Source of the DNA: Flavilitoribacter nigricans DSM 23189 = NBRC 102662
Lineage (GTDB): Bacteria; Bacteroidota; Bacteroidia; Chitinophagales; Saprospiraceae
Length of the DNA: 64,000 nt
Assembly: GCF_002646595.1 (NCBI RefSeq)
Contig: NZ_PDUD01000047.1
Span: forward strand, 37,213 to 101,212
Direction of reading: 5' to 3'
Shown piece by piece: positions 1-9,105 of the stretch. Under the pieces are notes generated by a model. The model was not told the origin of the DNA and made no database searches. It was given only the letters and a program-made list of their open reading frames with translations. Numbering within the stretch: the first letter of the stretch is position 1; each line of letters opens with the position of its first letter. A program made the translations under genes and the position numbers.

Positions 1-1
1 C

Positions 2-460
2 CTGGACGACTATAAGATCCGGGCCCGCATCGACGAATTCTATATCTCCCGCATCTTCCCCCAGCAGGAAGGTAACTTCACCATGGACGGCCAGGAATAC
101 ACCCTGCGCATCCAGAAGATCTATCCGGAAGTAACCAACGGTTCTTTCGAAGTGGACCTGATCTTCGTGGGAGACCGGCCCGCCAACATCAAACGCGGAC
201 AGACCATTTCTCTGAAACTTTCCCTCAGTGACGAAAAAGAAGCTATGCTGCTGGCTAAAGGCGGATTCTTCCAGACTACCGGCGGCAACTGGGTATACGT
301 GCTGGATCCGGGCGGAGAGATCGCCCGCAAACGCCGTATCCGCGTCGGTAATCAGAACCCCAATTACTACGAAGTTATCGAAGGGCTGCAACCTGGAGAG
401 ATTGTTATCGTCTCTTCTTATGAGAACTTCGGGGATAAAGACGAATTAGTACTCAAATAG
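2..460 (+). CDS. HlyD/MacA-type periplasmic adaptor, C-terminal part (5' end outside window)
   Basis: The frame is open from the first bases of the window and ends at a TAG, so only the last ~152 residues are visible. They show the C-terminal part of a membrane-fusion protein: a beta-barrel-like stretch (GQEYTLRIQKIYPEV, then RGQTISLKLSL) and a membrane-proximal domain with VYVLDPGGEIARKRRIRVG and GLQPGEIVIVSSYENF, the usual ending of HlyD/MacA/RND adaptors. Such proteins link an inner-membrane ABC permease to an outer-membrane TolC channel across the periplasm. It precedes an ABC ATPase and the permease array on the same strand, so it is the likely adaptor for at least one of them. The ATG at position 83 is internal, because homologous-looking sequence continues upstream. 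The hairpin ending, lipoyl domain and N-terminal anchor lie outside the window. Confidence 0.88.
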   Translation: MDDYKIRARIDEFYISRIFPQQEGNFTMDGQEYTLRIQKIYPEVTNGSFEVDLIFVGDRPANIKRGQTISLKLSLSDEKEAMLLAKGGFFQTTGGNWVYVLDPGGEIARKRRIRVGNQNPNYYEVIEGLQPGEIVIVSSYENFGDKDELVLK

Positions 461-470
461 CGCGGACCGG

Positions 471-533
471 AGAGCAAGGGGCATGGAGGTAATCACCCGA
501 CTGTAAATTAAGATCCTCCATGCCCCCTGCTCT
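471..533. repeat. 19-bp inverted repeat after the adaptor gene
   Basis: Arms at 471-489 and 515-533 pair at 18 of 19 positions (core GGGGCATGGAGG / CCTCCATGCCCC) around a 25-base loop. It starts 11 bases after the adaptor stop. No T-run follows, so it is not a classic intrinsic terminator. It could be a 3'-end stabiliser or attenuator between adaptor and ATPase. A partial copy of the arm (GCTCCATGC) recurs near 632. Confidence 0.6.
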
Positions 534-733
534 TCGCTCTGTGTAAATAATGCATAGAGCAGGAGGTTTGGGAAAGGGCATTTAATATTCCCGACTGTTC
601 AAATTGTTAGCCCTTCTCTCCAGGCCCCCCGCTCCATGCACTTCGAAAAAAGCCCGGCTTATGCCCGGGGTAGGGTGAAGATCACCCTGCTCCCGGAAGT
701 TTGCCCCACGCAAAAAATTTAAAAATTTAACTG

Positions 734-1420
734 ATGATCAAAACTAAAGGACTGGTAAAAGTCTATCGCACCGACGAAGTGGAAACCACTGCTCTCAACG
801 AAGTTGATGTAGAGATCAAACAGGGGGAGTTCGTTTCCATTATGGGCCCATCCGGCTGTGGAAAATCCACACTTCTGAATATTCTCGGCCTGATCGACAA
901 TCCTTCCGGCGGAGAGTACCACTTTCTCGATCACGAAGTTTCCAACTACAGCGAACGCCAACGTTCCAATCTGCGTAAGAACAATATTGGTTTCATCTTC
1001 CAGAGCTTTAACCTGATTGATGAGCTGACTGTATTCGAAAACGTGGAATTGCCGCTGATCTACACCAAAGTGGGATCCAAAGAACGCAAGGAGCGCGTAG
1101 ACGAGGTGCTGGAAAAAATGAATATGATGCACCGCCGGAATCACTTCCCGCAACAACTGTCCGGTGGTCAGCAGCAGCGCGTGGCGGTAGCCCGGGCGAT
1201 CGTCAATAACCCGAAGCTGATCCTGGCGGATGAGCCTACCGGTAACCTGGATAGCTCCAATGGCGATGATGTAATGAAGACACTGGTCCACCTGAATCAG
1301 GAAGGCGCAACCATCCTGATGGTGACCCACTCCCAATACTGTGCCGAATTCGGCAACCGGATCATCCGGATGCTTGACGGACAGGTGGTAACCGAGAACG
1401 TCGTTCAGCAATATCTCTGA
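734..1420 (+). CDS. ABC transporter ATP-binding protein, MacB/LolD type
   Basis: A 228-residue cytosolic nucleotide-binding domain that powers FtsX/MacB-type permeases by ATP hydrolysis. All motifs are canonical: Walker [10 protein letters not shown] at 38-46, Q-loop within [10 protein letters not shown], signature LSGGQQQRV from 142, Walker B LILADEP at 162-168, D-loop GNLDS, and the switch histidine in VTHSQ at 199. Length and the MacB-like GNLDSSNG segment fit the MacB/LolD/FtsE group. The ATG follows an A-rich stretch with no Shine-Dalgarno sequence. It lies between the adaptor and permease P1, 214 bases before P1, and is the only ATPase in the first 50 kb. It is therefore the obvious energy source for P1 and possibly for all plus-strand permeases. 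Confidence 0.95.
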   Translation: MIKTKGLVKVYRTDEVETTALNEVDVEIKQGEFVSIMGPSGCGKSTLLNILGLIDNPSGGEYHFLDHEVSNYSERQRSNLRKNNIGFIFQSFNLIDELTVFENVELPLIYTKVGSKERKERVDEVLEKMNMMHRRNHFPQQLSGGQQQRVAVARAIVNNPKLILADEPTGNLDSSNGDDVMKTLVHLNQEGATILMVTHSQYCAEFGNRIIRMLDGQVVTENVVQQYL

Positions 1421-1446
1421 AGAGGCGTATTACCCGACCGTAAAGG

Positions 1447-1462
1447 TGCCTTCCCGAAGGCA
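1447..1462. other. Small hairpin in the ATPase-P1 spacer
   Basis: TGCCTT / AAGGCA pair around a CCCG loop. A second small stem (GAGCC-N5-GGCTC) lies at 1587-1601 just before P1. There is no T-run, so termination is unlikely; the spacer is simply structured. Confidence 0.3.
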
Positions 1463-1634
1463 AAAGTTACCGATCGACAAGACAACTAAAGCAGTAGCGG
1501 GTAGCAGGAACCGAACATCGGGATCAGGTCGCAAAAGCGGCTGATCGCGAACCGGTCCCAACTACCCCCTGCCAACCTTAATCGCTGAGCCTGCCTGGCT
1601 CGGCCTTCCTGCGTATTGCCACAATCGAATTCTT

Positions 1635-4058
1635 ATGCTGTTCAATCATTTCAAGATCGCCTGGAGAAAGATCATCAGACAAAAGGGCTTTACCGCTCTC
1701 AATCTTATGGGCCTGGCGGTTGGCCTGGCGGCTGCCTTCCTGACGGTTGCCTACGTCCACCATCAGTATAGCTTTGATCGCTTTCATGAGTATTCGGACC
1801 GGCTGTACCTGAGTTCGGCCAAGAGCTATTACGGCGAAACCTCTTTCAATACGACCCGTTTTGATGCCGGTTTCGGCCCCATCATCGAGGAACAGGTGCC
1901 CGGAGTGGAGGCTTTTGTCCGCACGGCACCCCAACAGAACGTGGTACTGAGTACCCTCGATGGTACCGAAAAATACAATGAGGGACATTTCCTTTTTGCC
2001 GATAGCAATTTCCTCAATATTTTTTCTTTCGAGCTACTGGCGGGCAACCGGAATACCGCTCTGGAGGAGCCTTTTTCCGTGCTGTTGACGCCGGCGATGG
2101 CGGAGAAATATTTCGGCACCGCGGATCCGATCGGCCAAACCATCAATTTCCTGCCGCCGTCCGGCGGATATCTGAGTGATACCGAAGTAAAGGACCATGC
2201 GCTCACCGTAAGCGGGGTGATCGCTCCGGCTCCCGGAAATTCCAACCTACAGTACGACTTTATTGCTTCCTTCAATAGCCTGCGGACAATCACTCCGCTG
2301 GCATTCGAATCTCCCGCGGCAAGACTCGGGAGTTTCAACACCTATTTCCTGCTGGCGGACGGGCAGAACGCCGCTCCGGTCCAATCCCGGATCGAAGAGA
2401 TCATTACCGCTGCCAAACCCGAACAAGACCGTGAAAACCGGACCGAGATTTCGATCAGTACCTTACCCGACTACTATTTCACCGATGCCCTGCAGAAAAA
2501 AATGGGGCTCTTCATCGGGATCGCGCTGCTGATCCTGCTGTTGGCCATTGTCAATTACGCCAGTCTGACCACGGCCCGGGCCACCCAACGAGCTAAGGAA
2601 GTGGGCGTACGGAAAACGCTGGGAGCGAGAAGAGGACAACTGATCAGTCAGTTCTTCGGCGAATCTTCCCTCATGGTCTGTCTGGCTTTCGGGATCGCAC
2701 TCTTCCTGAGCCGTCTGGCCCTGCCCGCAGTCAATTACATTGCCGATACCCGGATCGAACTGGATCTTTTGTTGCAGGGGCCGATGGTGTTGGCGATTAC
2801 GGGCATTCTTATACTGAGCATCTTTCTGGCGGGCAGTTATCCGGCCCTGGCTCTATCCCGCTTCATCCCGGCCAAAGTATTGCGGACGGGTAGGGGAAGT
2901 GCCCTGAAAGGTGAACGGACCCGGCAGGCACTGATGGTCTTTCAGTTTGTCATTTCGGCCGGGCTGATCGTTTGCAGCCTGGTCATGCAATCCCAAATGA
3001 ATTTTCTGGGCGAACGGGATCTCGGTTTCGACCGGGACCAACTGCTCGTTATTCCCTTTGAAGCCGAGCGGGAAGGTACCGCGAATGCCCTGAAAGCGGC
3101 TGCCGGTCGGGAATCCGGCGTGATCGGAGCGAGTATCTCTACGGCGGTACCCTTCAAATCCGAGGGAACGAACTTCTTTTTTGCCAAAACACCGACGGGT
3201 AAACCGCTATCGATCCATTTCACTTCGGCGGACCGGGATTTTCTGGAACTTATCGGAGCCAAATGGATTGCACAGGATGATTCCCGTAACGATGGCAGTA
3301 ACACTGCGAAACGGGTATTCCTGAACGAGACGGCCCTGGAAAAAATGGAACTGAAAAATCCTACAGGGGAGCGCATTCTCAAAGAGATGAGCGGGGACGA
3401 AAACGGATATACCGTGAATGGAGTGATCGAGAATTATGCATTTTTCAGTTACAAAACCGAAGTAGATCCCCAGGTCATTTTTGAGTTGACGGAAGAGGAT
3501 ACCCGCCAATTGATCACTTCGGCCTATCTGACGCTACGCCTGAAACCCCAGAACGATATTCAAGCGACCATGAGCCGACTGGAAACGGCCTACAAAGGGA
3601 TGGATTTCGCCAAACCCTTTGATTTCTTTTTCATCGATGATCAATACCAAGACCTCTACCGGTCGGAAATGCGCACGGCGGCGCTGTTTAAGTCGTTTAC
3701 CTTCCTCGCAATTTTCATCGCCTGCCTCGGCTTGCTGGGCCTGAGCGCTTTCCTGGCCGAAAGAAGGACCAAAGAGATCGGTATCCGCAAAGTGTTCGGT
3801 GCCACGGTAGCCAATATCGTCGGCTTGTTGTCCCGGGATTTTCTCTACCTCGTGGCCATCGCTCTGGTGATCGCCTTACCGCTGACCTGGTATTTCATGG
3901 GACAGTGGCTGGAAGATTTTGCTTTCCGCATCGAGCTGAGCTGGTGGCTATTCGTCGTGGCGGCGGCCATGGCCCTCGGGATTGCCTTCCTGACGGTAAG
4001 CTTTCAGAGTATTAAAGCCGCCTTGGCCAATCCGGTCAAAAGTCTGCGGAATGAGTAA
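1635..4058 (+). CDS. Tandem-duplicated MacB/FtsX-type ABC permease (P1)
   Basis: First of 17 paralogues; 807 residues in an internally duplicated layout: TM1 (~20-42), periplasmic MacB_PCD-like domain (~45-285), FtsX domain with three TM segments (~290-410), then TM5 (~435-455), a second periplasmic domain (~460-690) and a second FtsX domain. Known family biology: MacB/LolC/E-type permeases do not channel solutes through the membrane but transmit ATPase motion to the periplasm, moving peptides, toxins or lipoproteins. Coupling motifs are RAKEVGVRKTLGARR (~318) and RTKEIGIRKVFGAT (~711; F where the paralogues have L). The turn GSYPALALSRF precedes the second half. The periplasmic motif found as VVxDF in paralogues is degenerate here (VIENYAFFSY). 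The tail is NPVKSLRNE. ATG start, no Shine-Dalgarno; P2 begins 89 bases later. The substrate cannot be read from sequence. Confidence 0.92.
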   Translation: MLFNHFKIAWRKIIRQKGFTALNLMGLAVGLAAAFLTVAYVHHQYSFDRFHEYSDRLYLSSAKSYYGETSFNTTRFDAGFGPIIEEQVPGVEAFVRTAPQQNVVLSTLDGTEKYNEGHFLFADSNFLNIFSFELLAGNRNTALEEPFSVLLTPAMAEKYFGTADPIGQTINFLPPSGGYLSDTEVKDHALTVSGVIAPAPGNSNLQYDFIASFNSLRTITPLAFESPAARLGSFNTYFLLADGQNAAPVQSRIEEIITAAKPEQDRENRTEISISTLPDYYFTDALQKKMGLFIGIALLILLLAIVNYASLTTARATQRAKEVGVRKTLGARRGQLISQFFGESSLMVCLAFGIALFLSRLALPAVNYIADTRIELDLLLQGPMVLAITGILILSIFLAGSYPALALSRFIPAKVLRTGRGSALKGERTRQALMVFQFVISAGLIVCSLVMQSQMNFLGERDLGFDRDQLLVIPFEAEREGTANALKAAAGRESGVIGASISTAVPFKSEGTNFFFAKTPTGKPLSIHFTSADRDFLELIGAKWIAQDDSRNDGSNTAKRVFLNETALEKMELKNPTGERILKEMSGDENGYTVNGVIENYAFFSYKTEVDPQVIFELTEEDTRQLITSAYLTLRLKPQNDIQATMSRLETAYKGMDFAKPFDFFFIDDQYQDLYRSEMRTAALFKSFTFLAIFIACLGLLGLSAFLAERRTKEIGIRKVFGATVANIVGLLSRDFLYLVAIALVIALPLTWYFMGQWLEDFAFRIELSWWLFVVAAAMALGIAFLTVSFQSIKAALANPVKSLRNE

Positions 4059-4147
4059 GCAACAAAAAGCTAAATGAATGCGCATCGAATAAACAAGGTT
4101 TTACCGCGTACTGAGCCCCTAAGCATTGAAAATACATACACCTGACT

Positions 4148-6595
4148 ATGATCAAGAATTATTTTAAAGTTGCCTTTCGTACCTTATTCAAGCAAAAAGG
4201 GCTTTCCCTGATCAACATTCTGGGATTGTCCATTGGGCTGGCCTGTTTCAGTCTGTTCCTGCTTTACGCCATTAACGAACTGACCTACGACCGGCAGCAC
4301 GAAAACGCTGATAATATTTTTCGGGTGTATCGCTGGACAGAGGCATTCGACGGCCGGGAAGCCCAGGCTGATGCCCACCTGCCGATGCCGCTGGGGCCGG
4401 CCATGCAGGAAACTTTTCCTGATGTAGAGGAAGTGGTACGCTTTCGTACGGCCTGGGGGGAGAACTTCGTTCGAAGCAACGGTCAGGTCCAGCGCGAAGG
4501 CGTTACCTTCGCGGATCCCAACGTATTTGACGTATTTACCTTCCCGCTGATCTACGGCCCCGAAAAGGAGATCCTGAAAGACCTGGAATCTGTGGTGCTG
4601 ACCAAAAGTACCGCCATCCGGCTGTTCGGAGAGGAAAATCCAACCGGGAAAACGATGGACATCAAGCTGGAAGACAGCTTCCAGCCCTTTACGGTGGCGG
4701 CGGTAGTAGAGGACCAACCCTCCAATTCCACCATTCACTTTGATATACTCGCTAATTACCAATACCTCGCGTCCAAAACCCGCAGCGGAGAACGCTATCA
4801 GGGCAACTGGCAGCGATCCGCCTTCATGACCTTCCTGCAACTCAAACCCGGCAGCGGGCTACCCCATGCTCCGGAGCGCCTGCAGACCTTCAGAAACGAA
4901 CATTATCCGGATACGGAAAGGGAAATGCGCGAAGCCGGTCGCTGGACGGGCGATGGCTCTCCGGTAACCTATAAGCTGCAGCCCCTGCGGGAAATGCATA
5001 CGAATACGGAGGTTCCGGGTGGTTTTCGCTCGGCGATCGATCCGAAAAACATCTGGATCCTGCTCAGCATAGCGGGTGGCGTATTGCTGATCGCCTGTAT
5101 CAACTTTACCACCCTGGCGATCGGTCGTTCGGCCGGTCGGGCGCAGGAAGTGGGCGTTCGCAAAGTGATCGGCAGCAGCCGTAAACAACTGATCGGCCAG
5201 TTCCTGACCGAATCCTTTCTGCTGAGTGGACTTTCGGCGGGTATCGGTCTGGGGTTGGGCTATCTGCTGCTCCCGGCATTCAATGAACTTTCCGACCGGG
5301 AACTGGTCTTTTCGCTGGAGCAATACCCCGAATTGGGTTGGCTGACGGCGGGCCTGGTGCTGGTGGTCGGATTGCTGGCCGGCAGTTATCCTTCACTGGT
5401 GATGTCCGGATTCCGTCCGGTTGAAGTATTGAAAACGAAGGTCCGGCTGGGCGGTTCCAATCTCTTTACCAAATCTCTGGTTACGCTGCAGTTCGTTTTA
5501 TCCATCGGTCTGATCGCTTCTACGCTGATCATTTTGCAGCAGCTGCAATACATGCACAATCAGTACCCAGGTTTCAACAAGGAAAATGTAGTGGTGGTGA
5601 ATGCCGAAGGCACGGATGTAGCCACGGTGTGGCCACGTTTCCGGGATGCGATGTCCCGACGGACCGACGTACTGGGCGTGACGAGCGCGGAGATCAGTCT
5701 GGGCGCCAATCAGGGCTACAGTCGCTCCGGTTTTGAATACAATGGTGATGAACTCAAATCTCTTTACGAATATTTTGTGGATGACCGCTACCTCGATGTA
5801 ATGGACATCCCCCTGCTGGCCGGGCGCAATTTTGATCCCACTATTTCTGCGGATACCCTCACCTCCGTCATTTTTAACGAGTCTGCCGCCAAAGATTTCG
5901 GCTGGACGGCCGAATCGGCCATCGGGCAGCCGCTCACGGGCTATTCCCGGGATCCGGAAAGGACGCCGATCGTGATCGGGGTGGTGAAGGATTTCAACTT
6001 TTTCTCCTTCCGGGAAGGGGTGGAGCCCCAGTTGTTTCACCAGTTTTATGATTACCAGCCGTTCCGTTTTATGGTCCGTATCCCTTCCGGAAATCCGGAA
6101 CAGGTGCTGAAAAATATAGAGACCGAATGGGAAGCCATCGTCCCCGATTTTCCCTTTTCCTACAGTTTTCTCGATGAAGACGTCAACCAATTCTATCAGG
6201 CCGAAGAACGCTGGGGGACCATCGTGGCCTGGGCGGGCGGCATCGCTATTTTCCTGGCCTGCCTCGGTTTACTGGGGCTGGCGGCGCTGGCCGCGGCCAA
6301 CCGCACCAAGGAGATCGGGATCCGTAAAGTACTGGGGGCGAGCCTCAGCGGCATCGTCGGCCTGCTGTCCAGAGATTTTGTGCGGCTGGTAGCGATCGCC
6401 TTTGTGATCGCCGTTCCGCTGTCCTGGTATTTCATGCAGCGCTGGCTGGAAAATTTTGCCTACCGGATCGATATCCCGGTATGGGTATTTATTCTGGTCG
6501 GAATGGTAGCACTGCTGATCGCTTTTCTGACGGTGGGCTTCCAGAGTATGCGGGCGGCACTGGCCAACCCGGTCAAGTCGCTACGAAGCGAATAA
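4148..6595 (+). CDS. Tandem-duplicated MacB/FtsX-type ABC permease (P2)
   Basis: 815 residues beginning MIKNYFKVAFRTLFKQKG, followed by TM1. The first FtsX domain departs from most paralogues before the coupling helix: INFTTLAIGRSAG instead of INFxNLxTA, an arrangement shared only with P12. It continues with RAQEVGVRKVIGSSRKQL (~330). The half-to-half junction has LLAGSYPSLVMSGFRP. The second periplasmic domain carries VVKDFNFFSFREGVEP, and the second coupling motif is RTKEIGIRKVLGAS (~719) followed by GLLSRDF. Tail NPVKSLRSE. The start lies in the context ACACCTGACTATG, a CTGACT/CCGACT motif seen before several paralogues, with no Shine-Dalgarno. It sits 89 bases after P1 and 60 before P3, so co-transcription is likely. 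Confidence 0.92.
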   Translation: MIKNYFKVAFRTLFKQKGLSLINILGLSIGLACFSLFLLYAINELTYDRQHENADNIFRVYRWTEAFDGREAQADAHLPMPLGPAMQETFPDVEEVVRFRTAWGENFVRSNGQVQREGVTFADPNVFDVFTFPLIYGPEKEILKDLESVVLTKSTAIRLFGEENPTGKTMDIKLEDSFQPFTVAAVVEDQPSNSTIHFDILANYQYLASKTRSGERYQGNWQRSAFMTFLQLKPGSGLPHAPERLQTFRNEHYPDTEREMREAGRWTGDGSPVTYKLQPLREMHTNTEVPGGFRSAIDPKNIWILLSIAGGVLLIACINFTTLAIGRSAGRAQEVGVRKVIGSSRKQLIGQFLTESFLLSGLSAGIGLGLGYLLLPAFNELSDRELVFSLEQYPELGWLTAGLVLVVGLLAGSYPSLVMSGFRPVEVLKTKVRLGGSNLFTKSLVTLQFVLSIGLIASTLIILQQLQYMHNQYPGFNKENVVVVNAEGTDVATVWPRFRDAMSRRTDVLGVTSAEISLGANQGYSRSGFEYNGDELKSLYEYFVDDRYLDVMDIPLLAGRNFDPTISADTLTSVIFNESAAKDFGWTAESAIGQPLTGYSRDPERTPIVIGVVKDFNFFSFREGVEPQLFHQFYDYQPFRFMVRIPSGNPEQVLKNIETEWEAIVPDFPFSYSFLDEDVNQFYQAEERWGTIVAWAGGIAIFLACLGLLGLAALAAANRTKEIGIRKVLGASLSGIVGLLSRDFVRLVAIAFVIAVPLSWYFMQRWLENFAYRIDIPVWVFILVGMVALLIAFLTVGFQSMRAALANPVKSLRSE

Positions 6596-6655
6596 AAGGA
6601 ACTATAAGACCAGCGCTCCAAAAGTGGATGATTTAAGGATCACAAAACGCTCAAC

Positions 6656-9052
6656 ATGTTTAAGAATTTTTTGAAAGTAGCTTTTAGACAACTGCGGAAA
6701 AATCGCTTCTACGCGATCATCAGTATCAGCGGACTGGCCCTGAGCATCGGTTGCTGTCTGCTGATGTTGAGCTATCTGCAGAGTGAATGGAGCTATGATC
6801 AGCAAAATCACCAACCGGAACGTCTCTACCGGGTGGTTTTTGAGAACTATCTTGGTCAGGGGAAATTTGCGACAACGCCTCTGCCGATCGGTCCGGCCCT
6901 GGGCCAGGAGCTTCCCGAAGTGGCCTCCGTCACCCGGGTTGCCAAAGGTTTAACGACCCTAACCCGCTACCAGGATAAACGTTTTTTTGAAAATCTGGCC
7001 TTTATCGATACCGCCTTCGCGGAAGTTTTCCACCTGGATTTTATTGAGGGCGATGCAGCCACCGCACTGGCCACACCCCAGAGTGTAGTGATCAGTGAAA
7101 GCTATGCGAAAAAATATTTTGGAGATGCCAATCCCATTGGCAAAACCCTGGAGATCGGCAGTTCGGGGGCCTTGTACTCGACGGTGAGTGGCGTATTCCG
7201 GGATTTTCCCCAAAATACTACTGTGGAGTTCGATCTGGCACTGCCGTTCAGCACTTTCGAATCTGCCTACGGCCCGGCGGAACTCTGGCAGCAAATGCCG
7301 GGGAATTATACTTTTTTCCGGCTGGCCGAGCATACCTCCATCGAAGTGGCGGAAGCTAAACTAACGGCCTTCACCGAACGCCACCTGGCCGATCAACTCG
7401 ACGACTGGCAGCAGAATTACCAAATGGCTTTTCAGCCACTGCTCGATATACACCTACATTCCGACTATGGCCGCGAAAGTAGCAGCGGTAATCTCAAAAC
7501 GCTGTATCTCCTGGGCCTGATCGCATTGATCCTGCTCCTGATCGCCGGTATCAATTACGTAAATTACACCACTGCCCGTTTCCCCAAGCGGGCCAAAGAG
7601 GTGAGTATTCGCAAGATCATCGGCGCCAATCGTCGGAGCCTGATCGGGCAATTTATGATGGAAACGGTGCTCACCACGGCACTGGCCGGCATCCTCGCGA
7701 TCGTACTGGCCAATCTGTTCCTGCCGGGATTTAATCTGATCTCGGGCAAAAGTTTTCAGGCGGCGGATCTGAACCAGCCCTGGTTCTATGCCTCAGCGCT
7801 GGCTGTGATCATGCTGGTGGGCCTCATTGCGGGCATTTTTCCCGCCTTGTTCCTGTCCGGTTTCCGGCCGCTGGAGGCGATGAAGGGCAAATTTCACCAG
7901 CTCTCCATGGCCGATCTTTCCCGGAAGGGTTTGGTGGTGGGGCAATTTGCCGCTTCGGTCATTCTGCTGGTCGCCACGCTGGTGGTGTGGCAGCAAATGG
8001 AGTACGTCCGGGAAAGTATCCGGCCCGAGGTGAGTGAACAGGTCGGCGTTTTTCAGATCAACGGTAAATTATCGGAACAATTCCCGATCCTGCAGGAGGA
8101 ATTACAGCAAGTAGCCGGCGTGGAACGGGTAGCCGGCGGCAGCAATGTCGCTACCTTCACGGGAGATAGCTGGCCGATGCAGCTCGACCTGAATAGTCCG
8201 AAAGTACAAACGGAAAATTATGCGGTCCAGGGCGCTTTCCTGGAAACGATGGGGTACGAACTGATCGCCGGACGCAGCCTGGATGCAAGTCGGGCGTCGG
8301 ACCGAAACGGTGCCTTTGTGATCAACGAGACGGCCGTTAAAGCTTTCGATTTTCCTTCAGCAGCCGCTGCCGTCGGCGAACGTGCGCTCTTCGGGAGCGG
8401 CAAAAGCCAGAAGGAAGGGCAGATCATTGGCGTGGTAAAAGATTTCCATTTTCAATCTTTTCACGATCAGGTAGAACCGGCGGTGATCCAATTCGCACCT
8501 TTTGACTGGATGCGCAGTCAGTTCGTGGCCGTGCGCTTCCAGTCCGACGAAACGGATCGCCTGCAAACGGCGGTGAAAGAGATCGTGCAGACACTGGATC
8601 CCAACTGGCACGCTGATCTGCATTTTCTGGATGAACAGTTTATGGAGCTGCACCAGAACGATCTGCAGCAGGGGCGGATCTTCGGTTCCTTTGCCCTGCT
8701 GGCCATTTTCATCTCTTGTCTGGGCCTGCTGGGGCTGGTGACCTACTCGGCCGAACAGCGCACCAAGGAGATCGGGATCCGCAAAGTACTGGGCGCTTCC
8801 ATGGCCGGTATTTTCCGCATGTTATCTATGGACTTCCTACGGCTGGTACTGATCGCTTTTTTGATCGCCGTACCGATCAGCTGGTACCTGATGACCAACT
8901 GGCTGGAGGGTTTTACCTACCGGATCGATATTTCCGTGGTGGTATACCTCCTGGCCGGGATCAGCGCTTTTGCCATTGCTATGCTGGCGGTAAGTTTCCA
9001 AAGCCTGCGGGCGGCCGTCGCTAATCCGGTAGAATCTTTAAGAAATGAATGA
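6656..9052 (+). CDS. Tandem-duplicated MacB/FtsX-type ABC permease (P3)
   Basis: 798 residues starting MFKNFLKVAFRQLRKNRFY. The first coupling motif is altered: RAKEVSIRKIIGANRR (~312) has Ser where nearly all paralogues have Gly (P9 also has Ser). The second is standard, RTKEIGIRKVLGAS (~702), but continues into RMLSMDF rather than GLLSRDF. The second periplasmic domain has VVKDFHFQSFHDQVEP. The half-to-half junction has the weaker form LIAGIFPALFLSGFRP in place of GSYPA. Tail NPVESLRNE. Three bases of its stop region overlap an ATG at 9049, but P4 more probably starts at 9106. Intact, with no frameshift. Confidence 0.92.
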   Translation: MFKNFLKVAFRQLRKNRFYAIISISGLALSIGCCLLMLSYLQSEWSYDQQNHQPERLYRVVFENYLGQGKFATTPLPIGPALGQELPEVASVTRVAKGLTTLTRYQDKRFFENLAFIDTAFAEVFHLDFIEGDAATALATPQSVVISESYAKKYFGDANPIGKTLEIGSSGALYSTVSGVFRDFPQNTTVEFDLALPFSTFESAYGPAELWQQMPGNYTFFRLAEHTSIEVAEAKLTAFTERHLADQLDDWQQNYQMAFQPLLDIHLHSDYGRESSSGNLKTLYLLGLIALILLLIAGINYVNYTTARFPKRAKEVSIRKIIGANRRSLIGQFMMETVLTTALAGILAIVLANLFLPGFNLISGKSFQAADLNQPWFYASALAVIMLVGLIAGIFPALFLSGFRPLEAMKGKFHQLSMADLSRKGLVVGQFAASVILLVATLVVWQQMEYVRESIRPEVSEQVGVFQINGKLSEQFPILQEELQQVAGVERVAGGSNVATFTGDSWPMQLDLNSPKVQTENYAVQGAFLETMGYELIAGRSLDASRASDRNGAFVINETAVKAFDFPSAAAAVGERALFGSGKSQKEGQIIGVVKDFHFQSFHDQVEPAVIQFAPFDWMRSQFVAVRFQSDETDRLQTAVKEIVQTLDPNWHADLHFLDEQFMELHQNDLQQGRIFGSFALLAIFISCLGLLGLVTYSAEQRTKEIGIRKVLGASMAGIFRMLSMDFLRLVLIAFLIAVPISWYLMTNWLEGFTYRIDISVVVYLLAGISAFAIAMLAVSFQSLRAAVANPVESLRNE

Positions 9053-9105
9053 GTCGGGTGCTGCCGGATTACACCGGGCATCTGATCCATGCAATACAGC
9101 ATATT

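Noticed and set aside
584..605. Activator dyad and sigma-54 promoter before the first ATPase
   Set aside because: TGTTC-AAATTG-TTAGC lacks the right half, and no TGGCAY element is found between it and the ATG at 734. The first array probably relies on a promoter left of the window.
9049..9105. P4 start at the ATG overlapping the P3 stop
   Set aside because: It would add 19 residues unlike any paralogue. The ATG at 9106 restores the family N-terminus.
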